Shown here: piece after piece, positions 19,615 through 31,632 of the stretch
How positions within the stretch are numbered: the first letter of the stretch is position 1
How the letters are laid out: each line of letters begins with the position of its first letter
Origin: DAHUXD01 sp963805495
Lineage (GTDB): Bacteria > Acidobacteriota > Thermoanaerobaculia > UBA5066 > Gp7-AA6
Reading direction: 5' to 3'
NCBI GenBank assembly: GCA_963805495.1
Contig: CAWDUQ010000004.1
Span: forward strand, 310,001-374,000
Length of the DNA: 64,000 nt
Position numbers and translations under genes: made by a program
The notes under the pieces: generated by a model
What the model saw: the letters and a program-made list of their open reading frames with translations, nothing else
What the model was told of the DNA's origin: nothing
Databases searched by the model: none

Positions 19615-19624
19615 CTCACACGTC
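19589..19624. repeat. Direct repeat copy 1: 3' end of tRNA-Lys plus flank (possible att site)
   Basis: AGGTTCGAGTCC...ACACGGCTCACCACTCAC-CGTC recurs, with about three substitutions and a two-base gap, at 25792-25825 in the same orientation. Match extends past the tRNA into flanking sequence, as expected for integration at a tRNA 3' end. No integrase is present in between. Confidence 0.45.
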
Positions 19625-19816
19625 GCCCTGTCATGTGATCCAGCCGCGGGGCGGTGATGATTCCGCCCTCCAACACCGGCCCGGGCCGGATCCCGAGCCT
19701 GCGCACCGAGGCCGCGAAGCGGGGTCTCGATCCGAACCGGCGGTTCAACAGGCGCCCTCGCGTCGGCCGGCCGGGGAGGAAGATAAGCTGCGGTGATCGC
19801 GATCGAGGTTCCTGGC

Positions 19817-20581
19817 ATGAAGCTCAAAGACCGTGTCGCCATCATCACCGGGGCCACGTCCGGCCTCGGCGAGGCATCCGCCCTCCTCTTTGCGGGGGAA
19901 GGCGCGAAGGTGGCGGTGGCCGGCCGCGACGAGACGCGTGGCCGAAACGTGGTCGCCGCGATCACGGCGGCCGGCGGCACGGCCATTTTCGTCCGGGCGG
20001 ACGTCCGGCTCGCCGGCGATTGCAAGCGCGTCGTGGCAGAAACGTTGCGCGCGTTGGGCGGCCGCCTCGACATCCTCTTCAACAACGCCGGAGTCTTTCA
20101 TCCGCACAACGCCATCGACTGCACCGAGGAAGAGTGGGATGCGACCGTCGACTCGAGCCTCAAGGGGGCGTGGCTGATGTCCAAATACTCCCTGCCGACG
20201 ATGATCGCGCAGCGGCGCGGCGTGATCATCCATCAGTCCTCCGGCTGGGGCATCCAGGGCGGCGACGACGCCGTCGCGTACTGCGCCGCCAAGGGCGGGC
20301 TCATCGTGATGGCCAAGGCCATGGCGATCGATCACGGAAAACAGGGCATCCGCGTGAACTGCCTCTGCCCGGGTGACGTCGAGACGCCGATGCTGGCCGC
20401 CGACGCCGAAGCCCGTCGTATGAGCTACGAGGATTACATGAAGGGCGCCGCCAGTCGTCCGCTCGGCCGGGTCGGGACGCCGGAGGAGCTGGCCCGGGCG
20501 GCCCTCTTTCTCGCCTCGGACGATTCGTCGTTCATGACGGGCGCCGCGCTGGTCGTCGACGGCGGCGGCATCGCCGGCTGA
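19817..20581 (+). CDS. Short-chain dehydrogenase/reductase (SDR)
   Basis: A 254-residue classical SDR. NAD(P)-binding glycine motif TGATSGLGEAS, NNAG motif (LFNNAGVFHP), catalytic Ser (HQSSGWG), and a Tyr-x-x-x-Lys site (YCAAKGG) are all present. ATG 19817, preceded by GAGG, is used; GTG 19793 is an upstream alternative. Fourteen bases separate it from a second SDR, suggesting a two-gene operon. Substrate unknown; the C-terminal FMTGAALVVDGGGIAG is typical of 3-oxoacyl-ACP-reductase-like SDRs. Confidence 0.85.
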   Translation: MKLKDRVAIITGATSGLGEASALLFAGEGAKVAVAGRDETRGRNVVAAITAAGGTAIFVRADVRLAGDCKRVVAETLRALGGRLDILFNNAGVFHPHNAIDCTEEEWDATVDSSLKGAWLMSKYSLPTMIAQRRGVIIHQSSGWGIQGGDDAVAYCAAKGGLIVMAKAMAIDHGKQGIRVNCLCPGDVETPMLAADAEARRMSYEDYMKGAASRPLGRVGTPEELARAALFLASDDSSFMTGAALVVDGGGIAG

Positions 20582-20594
20582 GGGAAGTAGTGGG

Positions 20595-21347
20595 ATGAAG
20601 GGCCTGTCGGGCAAGCGGGTCGTGATCACGGGCGGCGCGAGCGGAATCGGCGCGGCGACCGTGGAACGCTTCCTCGAGGAAGGGGCGCGCGTCGCGGTGA
20701 TCGACCGGGACGAGGCCGGGGGGCGGGCCCTTCGCCGGAGACATCCGAACCTCGCCGGCGTCATCCGGGCCGACGTCGCGGACGCGTCCGCCGTGGACGC
20801 CGCCTTTCGAGAGCTGGACGGCCTGCTCGGCGGCGTCGACGTCGTCATCAACAACGCCGGCATCAGTCTGCGCCACGACTTCATGGACATCACGCCCGAG
20901 GAATGGCGCCGGGTGATGGGCGTCGACCTCGACGGCGTGTTCTTCGTCGCCCAGCAATCCGCCCGACGCATGCTCGCCGGCGCCGGCGGCGTCATCATCA
21001 ACATGGGCTCGACGTCGGGCATGAACGGCTATCCGCGGTACGCCGACTACAACGCGGCGAAGGCCGGCGTGATCGAGCTCACGCGCACGATGGCGCTCGA
21101 GCTGGCGCCGAAGATCCGGGTGATCGCCGTGTGTCCCGGGTACGTCTGGACGGCGATGCAGGAAGCCGAGTACACGCCGGAGATGAAGGCCGCGGTGGAC
21201 GCGAAGATTCCGCTCGGCCGCCATGCGACGACCGGCGAGATCGCCGCTCTCTTTGCGTTCCTGGCCTCCGACGAAGCACCGTACATTACGGGACATCCGG
21301 TGATCATCGATGGCGGCGAAATCGCGGGAGGCCTGGCGAGCCGCTGA
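20595..21347 (+). CDS. Short-chain dehydrogenase/reductase (SDR)
   Basis: A 250-residue classical SDR. Glycine motif TGGASGIGAAT, an acidic residue after the second strand (VIDRDEA) indicating NAD(H) preference, NNAG (VINNAGISLR), catalytic Ser (MGSTSGMNG) and YNAAK. The C-terminus YITGHPVIIDGGEIAG is standard. It follows the preceding SDR by 14 bases (GGGAAG upstream of ATG) but is only distantly similar, so this is not a recent tandem duplication. Substrate unknown. Confidence 0.85.
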   Translation: MKGLSGKRVVITGGASGIGAATVERFLEEGARVAVIDRDEAGGRALRRRHPNLAGVIRADVADASAVDAAFRELDGLLGGVDVVINNAGISLRHDFMDITPEEWRRVMGVDLDGVFFVAQQSARRMLAGAGGVIINMGSTSGMNGYPRYADYNAAKAGVIELTRTMALELAPKIRVIAVCPGYVWTAMQEAEYTPEMKAAVDAKIPLGRHATTGEIAALFAFLASDEAPYITGHPVIIDGGEIAGGLASR

Positions 21348-21427
21348 GGCTTCCCGGGCCGCCGGTTCCGGCACGGGGGCCCCGGGCGCGACCCCGCTAT
21401 GATCGCGAGCCTCCGGAGGTACAGGGA

Positions 21428-23533
21428 ATGAGGAAGTCGTTTTCAAGGGCGAATCGGTGGATGGCGGGGGCGCTCGCGTTCGCGGGACTGGCGGCCGTGG
21501 GCGCAGCCCGGACCCCGGTCGTCGAGGACCCTTTCCAGTGGCTCGAGGACGTGCAGGGGGAGAAGCCCCTCGCCTGGGCCCGGGCGCACAACGCAAAGAC
21601 GCTGGCGGTCCTGGAGGCCCGTCCGGAATACAAGTCCATCGACGCCCGGACGCTGGAGATCCTGGATTCGAAGGAAAAGATCCCGACGCCCGAGCTCCTC
21701 GGCGACGCCGTCTACAACTTCTGGAAGGACGACGCGCACGCGCGGGGGATCTGGCGCCGCACGTCGCTCGCTTCCTATCGCACGGCCGCTCCGCGGTGGG
21801 AGACGGTGCTCGACGTCGACGCGCTCGCGAAGGCGGACGGCAAGTCGTGGGTGTTCCACGGGGCGAGCTGCCTCGCGCCCGCGTACGTGAGGTGCATGGT
21901 CAGCCTCTCCCCCGGAGGCTCGGATGCGTCCGTCCAGCGCGAATTCGACACGACGACGAAGGAGTTCGTGTCCGGCGGTTTCGTCCTGCCGGAGGCCAAG
22001 TCCTTCATCGCCTGGCACGACCAGGACACGCTCTGGCTCGGCACGGACTTCGGGCCCGGGTCGCTGACGTCGTCCGGGTATCCGCGGTTCGTGAAGCTCT
22101 GGAAGCGCGGCACCCCGGTGTCCGACGCCCGGACCGTGTTCGAGGGCCGGGCGGATGACGTCGGCTCCTTCGGGAGGACCGAGATCCTGAGCGACGGCCG
22201 GTACGATCTGGTGACGCTTACGCCCGTGCTCTTCCGCGAGGAGACGTTTCTCTTCCTCGGCGATCGCCTGGTCCGGCTGGACCTGCCGGAGGACGCCCGT
22301 CCCCGCCTCTTCTTCCGCGACCGTCTCCTCTTCTCTCTGCGGAGCGACTGGACGGTCGGCGGCCGGACCTACCGGGAGGGGTCTCTTCTCGCCGGGACGG
22401 TCGACGATCTCCTGCGCGGGGCGAAGCGGTTCGACGTCCTCTTCGAGCCGAGCGAGCGCGTGTCGCTCGCCGGCGTGGACCGGACACGCGACCGAGTGCT
22501 GCTCCGGACGCTCGACAACGTGCACAGCCGCCTCACCACCCTCTCCTTGAACGATGACGGCGGCTGGACGCGCTCCGAGATCCCCACGCCCGGCATCGGT
22601 ACGGCGGAGCTGACGGCCACGAGCGACCAGTCGGAATCGTTTTTCTTCACGTACGAGGACTTCACGACGCCGAAATCTTTGTGGCTCTCCGAAAAGGGCG
22701 CGGGCCCCGTTCAAGTCAAGACGATGCCGGCGTTCTTCGACGCGAAGGGGATGACGACCGAGCAGTTCGAGGCGACGTCGAAGGACGGCACGAAGATCCC
22801 GTACTTCGTCGTGCGGCCGAAGGGAGTGAAATGGGACGGGACCGCCCCGACGCTGCTGACCGCATACGGCGGCTTCGAGGTTTCGAGGGTCCCGACCTAC
22901 AGCGGAATCCTCGGCGCCGCATGGCTCTCGCGCGGAGGCGTGTACGTCCTCGCGAACATCCGCGGCGGCGGAGAGTTCGGCCCCGCCTGGCACAAGGCGG
23001 CGGTGAAGGAGCAGCACATCCACAACTTCGAGGACTTCTCGGCCGTGGCGCGAGACCTCGCGGCGCGGAAGATCACCTCGGCGCGGCACCTCGGGATCAT
23101 GGGCGGCTCCCAGGGCGGCCTCCTCGTTTCCGGAACCCTTGCGCTCTACCCGGACCTCTTCCATGCCGTCGTCGCGCAAGTGCCCCTGGCCGACATGCGG
23201 CGGTACAGCCACCTCCTGGCCGGCGCGAGCTGGATGGGGGAGTACGGCGACCCGGACAAGCCCGAGGACTGGGCCTACATCCAGACGTGGTCGCCGTACC
23301 AGCTCCTCCGGCCGGACGCGAAGTACCCGACACCGTTCTTCTGGACGAACACCCGCGACGACCGCGTGCACCCGGCCCACGCCAGGAAGATGGTCGCGAA
23401 GCTCGAAGCGCAGGGCCACCCGGTCTACTACTTCGAAAACACCGAGGGAGGCCACGGGAGCGGAGCGGTGAACAAGGAAAAGGCTCAGGTCACGGCGCTC
23501 GAGTACGCGTACCTCTGGATGATGTTGCGCTGA
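21428..23533 (+). CDS. Prolyl oligopeptidase family serine peptidase (S9), secreted
   Basis: A 701-residue protein. An N-terminal signal peptide (about residues 1-27, basic then hydrophobic, ending AVGAARTP) precedes the S9A opening DPFQWLEDVQG, a beta-propeller region and an alpha/beta hydrolase domain. Catalytic triad: Ser about 560 (MGGSQGGLL), Asp about 644 (NTRDDRVHP), His about 676 (EGGHGSG). TAYGGFEVSRVP and LANIRGGGEFGPAWHKAA are classic S9A motifs. Good SD (GGAGG) before ATG 21428. It probably cleaves proline-containing peptides in the periplasm. Confidence 0.93.
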   Translation: MRKSFSRANRWMAGALAFAGLAAVGAARTPVVEDPFQWLEDVQGEKPLAWARAHNAKTLAVLEARPEYKSIDARTLEILDSKEKIPTPELLGDAVYNFWKDDAHARGIWRRTSLASYRTAAPRWETVLDVDALAKADGKSWVFHGASCLAPAYVRCMVSLSPGGSDASVQREFDTTTKEFVSGGFVLPEAKSFIAWHDQDTLWLGTDFGPGSLTSSGYPRFVKLWKRGTPVSDARTVFEGRADDVGSFGRTEILSDGRYDLVTLTPVLFREETFLFLGDRLVRLDLPEDARPRLFFRDRLLFSLRSDWTVGGRTYREGSLLAGTVDDLLRGAKRFDVLFEPSERVSLAGVDRTRDRVLLRTLDNVHSRLTTLSLNDDGGWTRSEIPTPGIGTAELTATSDQSESFFFTYEDFTTPKSLWLSEKGAGPVQVKTMPAFFDAKGMTTEQFEATSKDGTKIPYFVVRPKGVKWDGTAPTLLTAYGGFEVSRVPTYSGILGAAWLSRGGVYVLANIRGGGEFGPAWHKAAVKEQHIHNFEDFSAVARDLAARKITSARHLGIMGGSQGGLLVSGTLALYPDLFHAVVAQVPLADMRRYSHLLAGASWMGEYGDPDKPEDWAYIQTWSPYQLLRPDAKYPTPFFWTNTRDDRVHPAHARKMVAKLEAQGHPVYYFENTEGGHGSGAVNKEKAQVTALEYAYLWMMLR

Positions 23534-23642
23534 TCCCGTTTGCCCCATTCGTCTCGTAGTCGATTCCAACTTCGACCCGCTCCGCGAGAACCCGCGCTTC
23601 CAGAAACCTCGTTGCGGGGAAGTGAAGGGGGGCTCCGACACT

Positions 23643-23662
23643 GGAGTCGGAGGCGCGACTCC
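23643..23662. repeat. Short hairpin in intergenic region
   Basis: GGAGTCG (23643-23649) and CGACTCC (23656-23662) form a perfect seven-base stem with a six-base loop, in the roughly 360-base gap between the peptidase and the delta-60 gene. There is no T tract, so it is not a clear intrinsic terminator. Confidence 0.35.
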
Positions 23663-23676
23663 AGGGCTCTGGAAGG

Positions 23677-23826
23677 ATGCCTTCGTTCAAGGTTGTCAGG
23701 CTGACTGACGACCGCGTGACGCAGCTGCGCCTCGCGGCCGGCACCGATGTCGCGATTCAGCGGATCAACAAGGTCGTCAGGGTCAAGCGCGGCGCAACGC
23801 CGGACCCCTTCTCCTTTCGGCCCTGA
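23677..23826 (+). CDS. Possible 49-residue basic protein
   Basis: An ATG at 23677 opens a 49-codon frame (MPSFKVVRLTDDRVTQLRL..., ending PDPFSFRP) rich in Val and Arg. It is the only plausible coding frame in the gap 23534-23892. GGAAGG directly abuts the ATG, which is poor spacing. It has no recognisable domain and could be non-coding or a fragment. Confidence 0.2.
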   Translation: MPSFKVVRLTDDRVTQLRLAAGTDVAIQRINKVVRVKRGATPDPFSFRP

Positions 23827-23892
23827 CCTGCGCGCGCGTCAACTCAGAATCGGCCTTTGTATCTCCTGACCTCTGAAAACCCTGCCTTCATC

Positions 23893-25602
23893 TCAGAACA
23901 AGGTCGAATCGTAGAGCTGGCCGTCGTCGACGGGAACGGAACCCTTGCCCTGGTCGTGCGGGACGCCGACCGAGACCGAGCCGCTGCAGACGCCGCCCTC
24001 GCCGTCGGAGGCGGAGAAATGGACGGCGTAGACGCGGCCGTTGCCGGAGCCCGAGCGTTCGGCGCGGACCTGCGCCTGGGAGGTTCCCACGCCGAAGCCG
24101 TCCGGGCCGGTATCTCCTCCGCCGGACCCGTCTGTCGGCTCATCCTGGGTGATTCCGGTGACCGCGATTGCGACGGGGTCGCCGTCCGGATCGGTGACAC
24201 CGAGGATGGAAACGGTCTGAAGGGAATGGTTGGGCGGCCAGAGTCGGGACGCGCTCGGCCGGGCGGCGCTGCAGGCCGGGGGCCGATTGCACCCGTCATC
24301 GAGATAGCGGGCGAGGGCGAACTCGTCGACGAAACTACTCGTTTCGACCGATCCTCCCAGAACGATCCTGCCGTCGGCCTGGATCAGGACGTCCGAAGCG
24401 CCCTCGATGCCGCTGCCGAGGAAGTCCGTCAGCACCTTCCCTCCGGTGCCGAACGAGGCATCGAGGCTGCCGTCGGGGTTGTAGCGCACCATCGAAAAGC
24501 TGCTGCCCGCGGCGAGTCCGAACGATTGGCCGACCAGGATGATCTTGCCCGACGCATCGATGGCTATTCCCTGACAGTTGTCGGATGTGCCGCGAATGTC
24601 TGTCAACACGAATCCACCCGTGCCGAATGTCGTGTCGAGAGATCCGTTCGAGTTGTAGCGGAGGAGGAGAAAGTCGGCGAAATCCGGGCTGCCCGCTCCC
24701 GGACCCCCTCCCGCCACCAGAATCTGGCCGCTCGGGAGCGGCAGCAGGTCGAATCCTCCGGCATCCTGGCCAGGAAAGCCGGTCGTCACGATTCCACCCG
24801 ATCCGAAACTCGGATCGAGGATCCCGTTGGAGTCATAGCGGAGCAGGGCCACCTGATTGTTCGATCCGTCGAACGTCAGCCCGGTCGCCAGGATCTTTCC
24901 ATCCGGCTGGAGGGCCAGGGCGGTCGGGCGATCGTCCTGCAACCCGATATTGGTGGTGACCAACCCGCCGCTGCCGAAACTGCCATCGAGCGAGCCGTCG
25001 GCGTTGTAGCGGACGAGCCCCCACTGAGTGTCTAAGGAAAACCCGCCGATGGTATTGAGGGTAACGATCTTGCCGTCCGACTGGACTGCGATTTCCCACG
25101 CGGCGTCGCTTTCGCCGCCGAAGTCGGTTGTGACGTATCCGCCGGTGCCGAAGCTCGGATCCAGGGTTCCATCGGGGAGGTAACGGGCAACCGCAGAATC
25201 GTAGCTGAAGGGGGGAGAGGAGCCGAGGGCGACGACTCCCGCGACGAGAATATTGCCATCGGGCTGGAGTGCGACCCCGGTCGCCGCGTCTTCGTTCCCG
25301 CTGAAATTGGTGGTCACCTTGCCTCCGCTCCCGAACGTCGGATCCAGGCTGCCGTCGACGTTGTACCGGGCGAGTGCGAAATACGAGACGGGGTCACCTC
25401 GCCCCGCAAAGCCAGCCGCGATGATCTTGCCGTCGGGCTGAAGGGCGAGCGCGTAAAGTTCTTCCGTCTGTGGAGTGAGGTCGGTCGTGACCTTTCCACC
25501 CGATCCGAAACTCGAATCCAGACAACCTCCTTCGGAAAGGGCCACGGAGGGCCACGCGATGAACGAGGACAGAAGAATTGCTGGAACGATGTGCCGAGCC
25601 AT
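23893..25602 (-). CDS. Secreted delta-60 repeat (DUF5122) beta-propeller protein
   Basis: A 569-residue protein with a signal peptide (residues 1-23, MARHIVPAILLSSFIAWPS...). Seven delta-60 repeats follow, each marked by LDxxFGxGGxVxT about every 50-65 residues and paired with LQPDGKI-type strands, consistent with a seven-bladed propeller. The last ~110 residues (RLWPPNHSLQTVSILGVTDPDGD, then VYAVHFSASDGEGG) form an Ig/HYR-like domain. AAAGGAG eight bases upstream fixes ATG 25602. No sorting tail is visible. Role unknown; probably extracellular or periplasmic binding. Confidence 0.9.
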   Translation of the reverse strand: MARHIVPAILLSSFIAWPSVALSEGGCLDSSFGSGGKVTTDLTPQTEELYALALQPDGKIIAAGFAGRGDPVSYFALARYNVDGSLDPTFGSGGKVTTNFSGNEDAATGVALQPDGNILVAGVVALGSSPPFSYDSAVARYLPDGTLDPSFGTGGYVTTDFGGESDAAWEIAVQSDGKIVTLNTIGGFSLDTQWGLVRYNADGSLDGSFGSGGLVTTNIGLQDDRPTALALQPDGKILATGLTFDGSNNQVALLRYDSNGILDPSFGSGGIVTTGFPGQDAGGFDLLPLPSGQILVAGGGPGAGSPDFADFLLLRYNSNGSLDTTFGTGGFVLTDIRGTSDNCQGIAIDASGKIILVGQSFGLAAGSSFSMVRYNPDGSLDASFGTGGKVLTDFLGSGIEGASDVLIQADGRIVLGGSVETSSFVDEFALARYLDDGCNRPPACSAARPSASRLWPPNHSLQTVSILGVTDPDGDPVAIAVTGITQDEPTDGSGGGDTGPDGFGVGTSQAQVRAERSGSGNGRVYAVHFSASDGEGGVCSGSVSVGVPHDQGKGSVPVDDGQLYDSTLF

Positions 25603-25791
25603 AGGAATTCTCCTTTCGCCGGCAGGGTGCCGATCTGTCCGCTGGGACTCCGTCTGCAGTTGACTCAGCTGGACCCCTCAGGGGCTGGGGAGCGGGTGCC
25701 GGAGAAGGATATCAAGTGGTGCTGGATGACTCACCGGACAAAAGGCTCGGACAAGCAGTCGCAACTCATTGACCTGTCAGTAACTTCCTGA

Positions 25792-25825
25792 AGGTCCGAG
25801 TCCCACACGGCTGACCACTCACGTC
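25792..25825. repeat. Direct repeat copy 2: degenerate tRNA-Lys 3' end (possible att remnant)
   Basis: AGGTCCGAGTCCCACACGGCTGACCACTCACGTC matches the tRNA-Lys 3' end and its flank at 19589-19624 with about three substitutions and a two-base gap. The upstream 5' half cannot be folded into a tRNA. The surrounding 25603-25866 gap is otherwise empty and less GC-rich than its neighbours. Confidence 0.5.
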
Positions 25826-25866
25826 TTCCTCGCAGCTCGCACAGGCGTGCTCACACGCTGCGGGCT

Positions 25867-28320
<2,454 letters not shown>

Positions 28321-28346
28321 CTCGAAGGCCGGCACTTCGAGACCAC

Positions 28347-31300
28347 TCACTCCAGGTGCGGAAGACCGGCGGCTTCGAGGGCCTTGTCGAGGGCCGGAAC
28401 CTCGGAATCCAGAAAGTCCTTCCAGCGCGCGAGCCCCCGCGAGACCTCCTCCTGCCGCCATTCGAACCCGGCCCGGGCGTCGGGTGTCGGTGCGACGTCG
28501 GCGCTCTCGATCACCTGCTGAAAGCGCGACATTCCCGACCACAGGCGCCGGAGGTTGGTGCTCTCGGCTTCGCTTTCGTCGAAGTACTCCTCGGAACCGA
28601 GCGGGGGCCCCGCCGCGCGATCGAGGCTCTTCAGGAACGCATCGAGTGCCTCCCGGGCCGATCCCGCGGACCCGGCACGCAGGGTCGCGATTCGTTCTCG
28701 AAGGGTGCGGGCCTCTGCGAGCGCGGGGGCCAGCCGCACTCTCTCCGCCTCCACCCGTTTCGCCAGCTCGAACTGCTGGTCAAGATCCGCATCCGTCGCC
28801 GAAATCCGCGGATCCCTGGAGACCACGAGGGGCTGTGAGAGCGTGCGCCCGTTCGCGACGAGACGGACCGTGTAGCTCCCCGGCGGCGCCCAGACCCCGC
28901 GGGCCGGCTCCCGCCGGCGCGATCGCGGCAGCGCTTTGGGCGCGGCGTACCGAAGATCCCAGACGAAGCGATGCATCCCCGAGGCCGCGGACGGAGTCTC
29001 CGCCACCTCGACCCAGTCCGGAGTCACCTGGATCTTCTGCAGGTCCGGGCGATCGACCTCGTCGTCGCTGACGTATCGGCGAACGAGCTCTCCGCGCGCA
29101 TCGAGGATCTCGAGGGCCACCGGGGATGGCGAAGCCGTTCTCAAACTGTAGTCGAGGATCGCCCCGCGGGGCGGATTCTCCGCCCCGGGCTCGTCCCTGG
29201 GATCGGGCGTTCCCTGGAACGGAGCGGGGTTCAGGCGGATCGCCGTTCGCGGCTCGAAGAGCCAGGCCGGCGCGGCGGCGGCCTTCGCATCGAGCTGCCG
29301 CAGGGGAGCCAGGTCGTCGAGCACCCAGAACGACCGGCCGTGCGTGGCGGCGACGAGATCCCCCTGGCGTACCGAGAGGTCGCGGACGGAGCAATTGGGC
29401 AGGTTCGGCTGGAGGGACTGCCAGTGGTCTCCCTCGTCGAAAGAGACGAAGACCCCCGTTTCGGTCCCGGCATACAGCAGCCCGCGGCGCGCCGGGTCCT
29501 CGCGCACCACGTTGACGTAGCTGCCGTCCGGAATCCCCCTGGCGATGGACGCCCACGTCTTCCCGCCGTCGCGCGTCCGCAGGACGTACGCCCCGAGATC
29601 ATCGAGCCGGTGCCGGTCGATCGCGACGTAGGCGGCTTCGGGATCGAAGTGCGAGGCCTCGATCACCCCGACCTTGGACCAGGCCGTCAGGTCCGGCGGC
29701 GTGACGTTCTCCCAGTGCTTCCCGCCGTCGCGGGTCCGCCAGATCGACCCGTCGTCCGTGCCGCACCAGACGAGGTCCTCGCGAAGTCCCGACGGAGCGA
29801 TCGCGTAGATGACCCCGCGTCGCGGGCCCTTCACGGCGCTGTCCTCCGCCGTCCGGGGGTCGAGTGTGGCCGGCACGCCGGGCTCCTCGCGCGTCAGGTC
29901 CGGACTGACCTTCTCCCAGTGCCCTCCCGCGTCGATCGTCCGGAAGAGGAACTGGTTGGCGTAGTAGAGGGCGCGGGGATTGGCCGGCGAGAAGACGAGC
30001 GGCAGGGTCCACTCGGAGCGATAGTCGCCGGGGTACGCGAGCGTGGGATCGACGTCCTGCTCCTGCAGCGTCCGCTGGTCGAAGCGCCCCACGCTGCCGC
30101 CGAAGAGAATGTCGGGATGGCCGGGGTCAGGGGCGATGTACCCGTTCTCGCCGCCCGCCGCGATCGGCCGCCAGTCGCGCTGCGTCAGGCTCCTGGAGTC
30201 GGTCCGCGACGGCATCGCCGCCGCTCCGCTGTCCTGCTGGGCGCCGTAGATCCAGTACGGGAAGCGATCGTCGGTCGCGACATGGTAGAACTGGGCGGTC
30301 GGCTGGTTGTACCAGGAGCTCCAGGTCCGGCCTCCGTCCACGCTGACGACGGCGCCCTGGTCGCTGCCGAGGATCATCCGCCGCGAATCGCCCGGATCGA
30401 TCCAGAGCTGGTGATAGTCGTCGCCGCCGGGGGCACCCTTGAACGGCTCGAACGTCCGGCCGGCGTCGGTCGACTTGTATAGCGCCGTGTCGCACGCGTA
30501 GACGACGTCGGCGTTGCCGGGGTCGACCGTCACGCCGGCGAAGTACCAGCCGCGCTCCCAGATCCGCCGGTCTCCGCTCGCGCGCCGCCATCGAACACCG
30601 GCGTCGTCGGACACGTACAGTCCGCCGGCGCGCGCGTCGACGAGGGCATAGACGCGGCCCGGCCGGCTCGGGGCGAACGCGATCCGGATGCGACCGAGCT
30701 TCTCGGACGGGAGGCCCGCGGTGACCGGCGCCCACGTGTCGCCCCCGTCCGAGGATCGATAGAGGCCGCTGCCCGGGCCGTTGGAGGGCGGGTAGGTGTT
30801 CCAGGGCGGCCGGCGCGTCTGCCAAAGGGCGGCGAGGATCGTTCGCGAGTCGGCCGGATCGAAGGCCAGGTCGATCGCGCCCGTGTTCTCGTCCTTGAAG
30901 AGGACCCGTGACCAGGTTTTTCCGCCGTCCCGGGAGCGGAACACGCCGCGCTCCGCGTTGGGCCCGTACGCGTGACCCAGCGCCGCGACGAAGACGACGT
31001 TCGGGTCCTTCGGATCCACCAGAATTCGGCCGATCTGCCGGCTGTCCGAGAGCCCCAGGCGCTGCCAGTTCCGGCCGCCGTCGATCGACTTGTACATGCC
31101 GTTGCCGTAGGAGATGTCCGAACGCATGTCGGCCTCTCCCGAGCCGACATAGAGCACCTTCGGGTCCGATGGCGCCACGGCGATCGCTCCGATCGATGCG
31201 ATCGGCTGGCCGTCGAATATCGGTTCCCAGGTCCGGCCCGCGTTGTTGCTCTGCCAGACGCCGCCGCCGACCGAGCCGAAGTAGAAGCGCTCCGCGTGCC

Positions 31301-31466
31301 CCGGGACTCCTGTCACCGTCAGGACGCGACCCCCGCGAAACGGTCCCGCCATCCGCCATCGCATCCCCGAAAACATTGCGGGATCGAAGGGCTGGGCCGT
31401 CAGCAGTGGCCCCGGGGCGGCGAGACACACGAGGACTACGAGGCGTCGCAGACGGGCCATCGGCAT
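28347..31466 (-). CDS. Secreted VPS10/sortilin-like BNR-repeat protein
   Basis: A 1039-residue protein with a signal peptide (about 1-24, LVVLVCLAAPGPLLTAQ). Many Asp-box/BNR repeats (SxDGGxTW: SIDGGRNWQ, SRDGGKTWS, SSDGGDTWA, SVDGGRTWS, TRDGGKHWE, TRDGGKTWA) form one or two large beta-propellers over about residues 30-700. The C-terminal third has an Ig-like strand region and an alpha-helical end. Such proteins are often labelled glycosyl hydrolase, but no catalytic residues can be named here; binding is equally likely. ATG 31466. The following kinase start overlaps or nearly abuts its stop. Confidence 0.9.
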   Translation of the reverse strand: MPMARLRRLVVLVCLAAPGPLLTAQPFDPAMFSGMRWRMAGPFRGGRVLTVTGVPGHAERFYFGSVGGGVWQSNNAGRTWEPIFDGQPIASIGAIAVAPSDPKVLYVGSGEADMRSDISYGNGMYKSIDGGRNWQRLGLSDSRQIGRILVDPKDPNVVFVAALGHAYGPNAERGVFRSRDGGKTWSRVLFKDENTGAIDLAFDPADSRTILAALWQTRRPPWNTYPPSNGPGSGLYRSSDGGDTWAPVTAGLPSEKLGRIRIAFAPSRPGRVYALVDARAGGLYVSDDAGVRWRRASGDRRIWERGWYFAGVTVDPGNADVVYACDTALYKSTDAGRTFEPFKGAPGGDDYHQLWIDPGDSRRMILGSDQGAVVSVDGGRTWSSWYNQPTAQFYHVATDDRFPYWIYGAQQDSGAAAMPSRTDSRSLTQRDWRPIAAGGENGYIAPDPGHPDILFGGSVGRFDQRTLQEQDVDPTLAYPGDYRSEWTLPLVFSPANPRALYYANQFLFRTIDAGGHWEKVSPDLTREEPGVPATLDPRTAEDSAVKGPRRGVIYAIAPSGLREDLVWCGTDDGSIWRTRDGGKHWENVTPPDLTAWSKVGVIEASHFDPEAAYVAIDRHRLDDLGAYVLRTRDGGKTWASIARGIPDGSYVNVVREDPARRGLLYAGTETGVFVSFDEGDHWQSLQPNLPNCSVRDLSVRQGDLVAATHGRSFWVLDDLAPLRQLDAKAAAAPAWLFEPRTAIRLNPAPFQGTPDPRDEPGAENPPRGAILDYSLRTASPSPVALEILDARGELVRRYVSDDEVDRPDLQKIQVTPDWVEVAETPSAASGMHRFVWDLRYAAPKALPRSRRREPARGVWAPPGSYTVRLVANGRTLSQPLVVSRDPRISATDADLDQQFELAKRVEAERVRLAPALAEARTLRERIATLRAGSAGSAREALDAFLKSLDRAAGPPLGSEEYFDESEAESTNLRRLWSGMSRFQQVIESADVAPTPDARAGFEWRQEEVSRGLARWKDFLDSEVPALDKALEAAGLPHLE

Positions 31467-31632
31467 CTCGGCGCCGAATTATATGGGTCGGAGGCATCGA
31501 TCCCCGAACGAGCGGTTTGCGCCCGGAGGTCGCGACCGGCCGACGACAAACGAGGTTGAAGGACTAAAGTATGCTGCCGGACGGTTATCCAGTCAGACCG
31601 CAGTGGTCAGTAACGTCAACAAGGAGCGGAAA

